Of a stretch of DNA of 5,281 bases, positions 5,224 through 5,281 are shown piece after piece. The DNA comes from Lustribacter sp049512335. GTDB lineage: Bacteria; Vulcanimicrobiota; Vulcanimicrobiia; Vulcanimicrobiales; Vulcanimicrobiaceae. The translations under genes were made by a program, and so were the position numbers. The notes beneath the pieces were generated by a model, which made no database searches, had not been told where the DNA came from, and saw only the letters and a list, made by a program, of their open reading frames with translations. The first letter of the stretch is position 1; each line of letters starts with the position of its first letter. Location of the stretch: positions 1 to 5,281 of the forward strand of contig JBEKXE010000228.1 in assembly GCA_049512335.1 (NCBI GenBank), given 5' to 3'.

Positions 5224-5281
5224 CTGCAGCGGCGCCGCGGTCCCGCGAAAGGGGATGCTCCACGCTTACGGTTCGGCGAAG
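5224..5281 (-). other. In-frame upstream extension of the ATP-grasp gene interrupted by TAA
   Basis: In the ATP-grasp frame the bases before the GTG read AWSIPFRGTAAPLQ, then TAA at 5266-5268, then FAEP to the window edge. The FRG..PLQVLLLVSA stretch looks like the conserved linker leading into the ATP-grasp part of the TPR fusion family (recalled, not searched). It may therefore be coding remnant rather than untranslated leader. Alternatively it is ordinary 5' leader and the protein starts at GTG 5223 or at CTG 5229. Confidence 0.3.

Noticed and set aside
4616..5263. Minus-strand open frame of 215 residues overlapping the ATP-grasp gene
   Set aside because: Extremely Arg/Ala-rich, motif-free and in a different frame from the clear ATP-grasp motifs.

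Overview
The window comes from a GC-rich bacterium. Gene ends overlap tightly and GTG starts are frequent (four of the five complete genes). The lineage cannot be fixed from sequence alone. No rRNA, tRNA, CRISPR array or insertion sequence was seen.

Left part, + strand (1-825). The 3' end of a thiamine-diphosphate (TPP) enzyme of the acetolactate synthase/decarboxylase superfamily runs into a small split-barrel flavin-binding protein of the pyridoxamine-phosphate-oxidase-like family. The two share one base at the stop/start junction (TGATG), so they are probably one operon.

Centre (826-2800). A gene-poor stretch of about 350 bases carries a strong hairpin, an imperfect direct repeat and a frameshifted remnant of the C-terminal half of a response-regulator receiver domain. 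This remnant ends tail-to-tail against a minus-strand gene for a REC-GAF-like-GGDEF protein. The GGDEF signature of that protein is degenerate (AGDVF), so it probably cannot make c-di-GMP. The block is visibly lower in GC than both flanks. Together with the decayed neighbour, this suggests a separately acquired or eroding signalling island. A 127-base divergent intergenic region follows; it holds a candidate promoter and a palindrome that overlaps the promoter's -35 box.

Right part (2801-5281). A + strand calcineurin-type metallophosphoesterase (cyclic-nucleotide/glycerophosphodiester phosphodiesterase type) meets a minus-strand two-gene operon head-on, with an 87-base coding overlap. In transcription order the operon encodes an ATP-grasp-like protein and then a HAD-IIB phosphatase related to eukaryotic-type phosphomannomutase; they overlap by four bases (GTGA). 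The ATP-grasp protein resembles the C-terminal half of larger TPR-ATP-grasp proteins. An in-frame TAA just upstream of its start interrupts sequence that looks like the normal interdomain linker.

No complete novel defence or mobile system is evident. The points most worth checking are the degenerate GGDEF protein with its REC remnant, and the ATP-grasp/HAD pair of unknown substrate.
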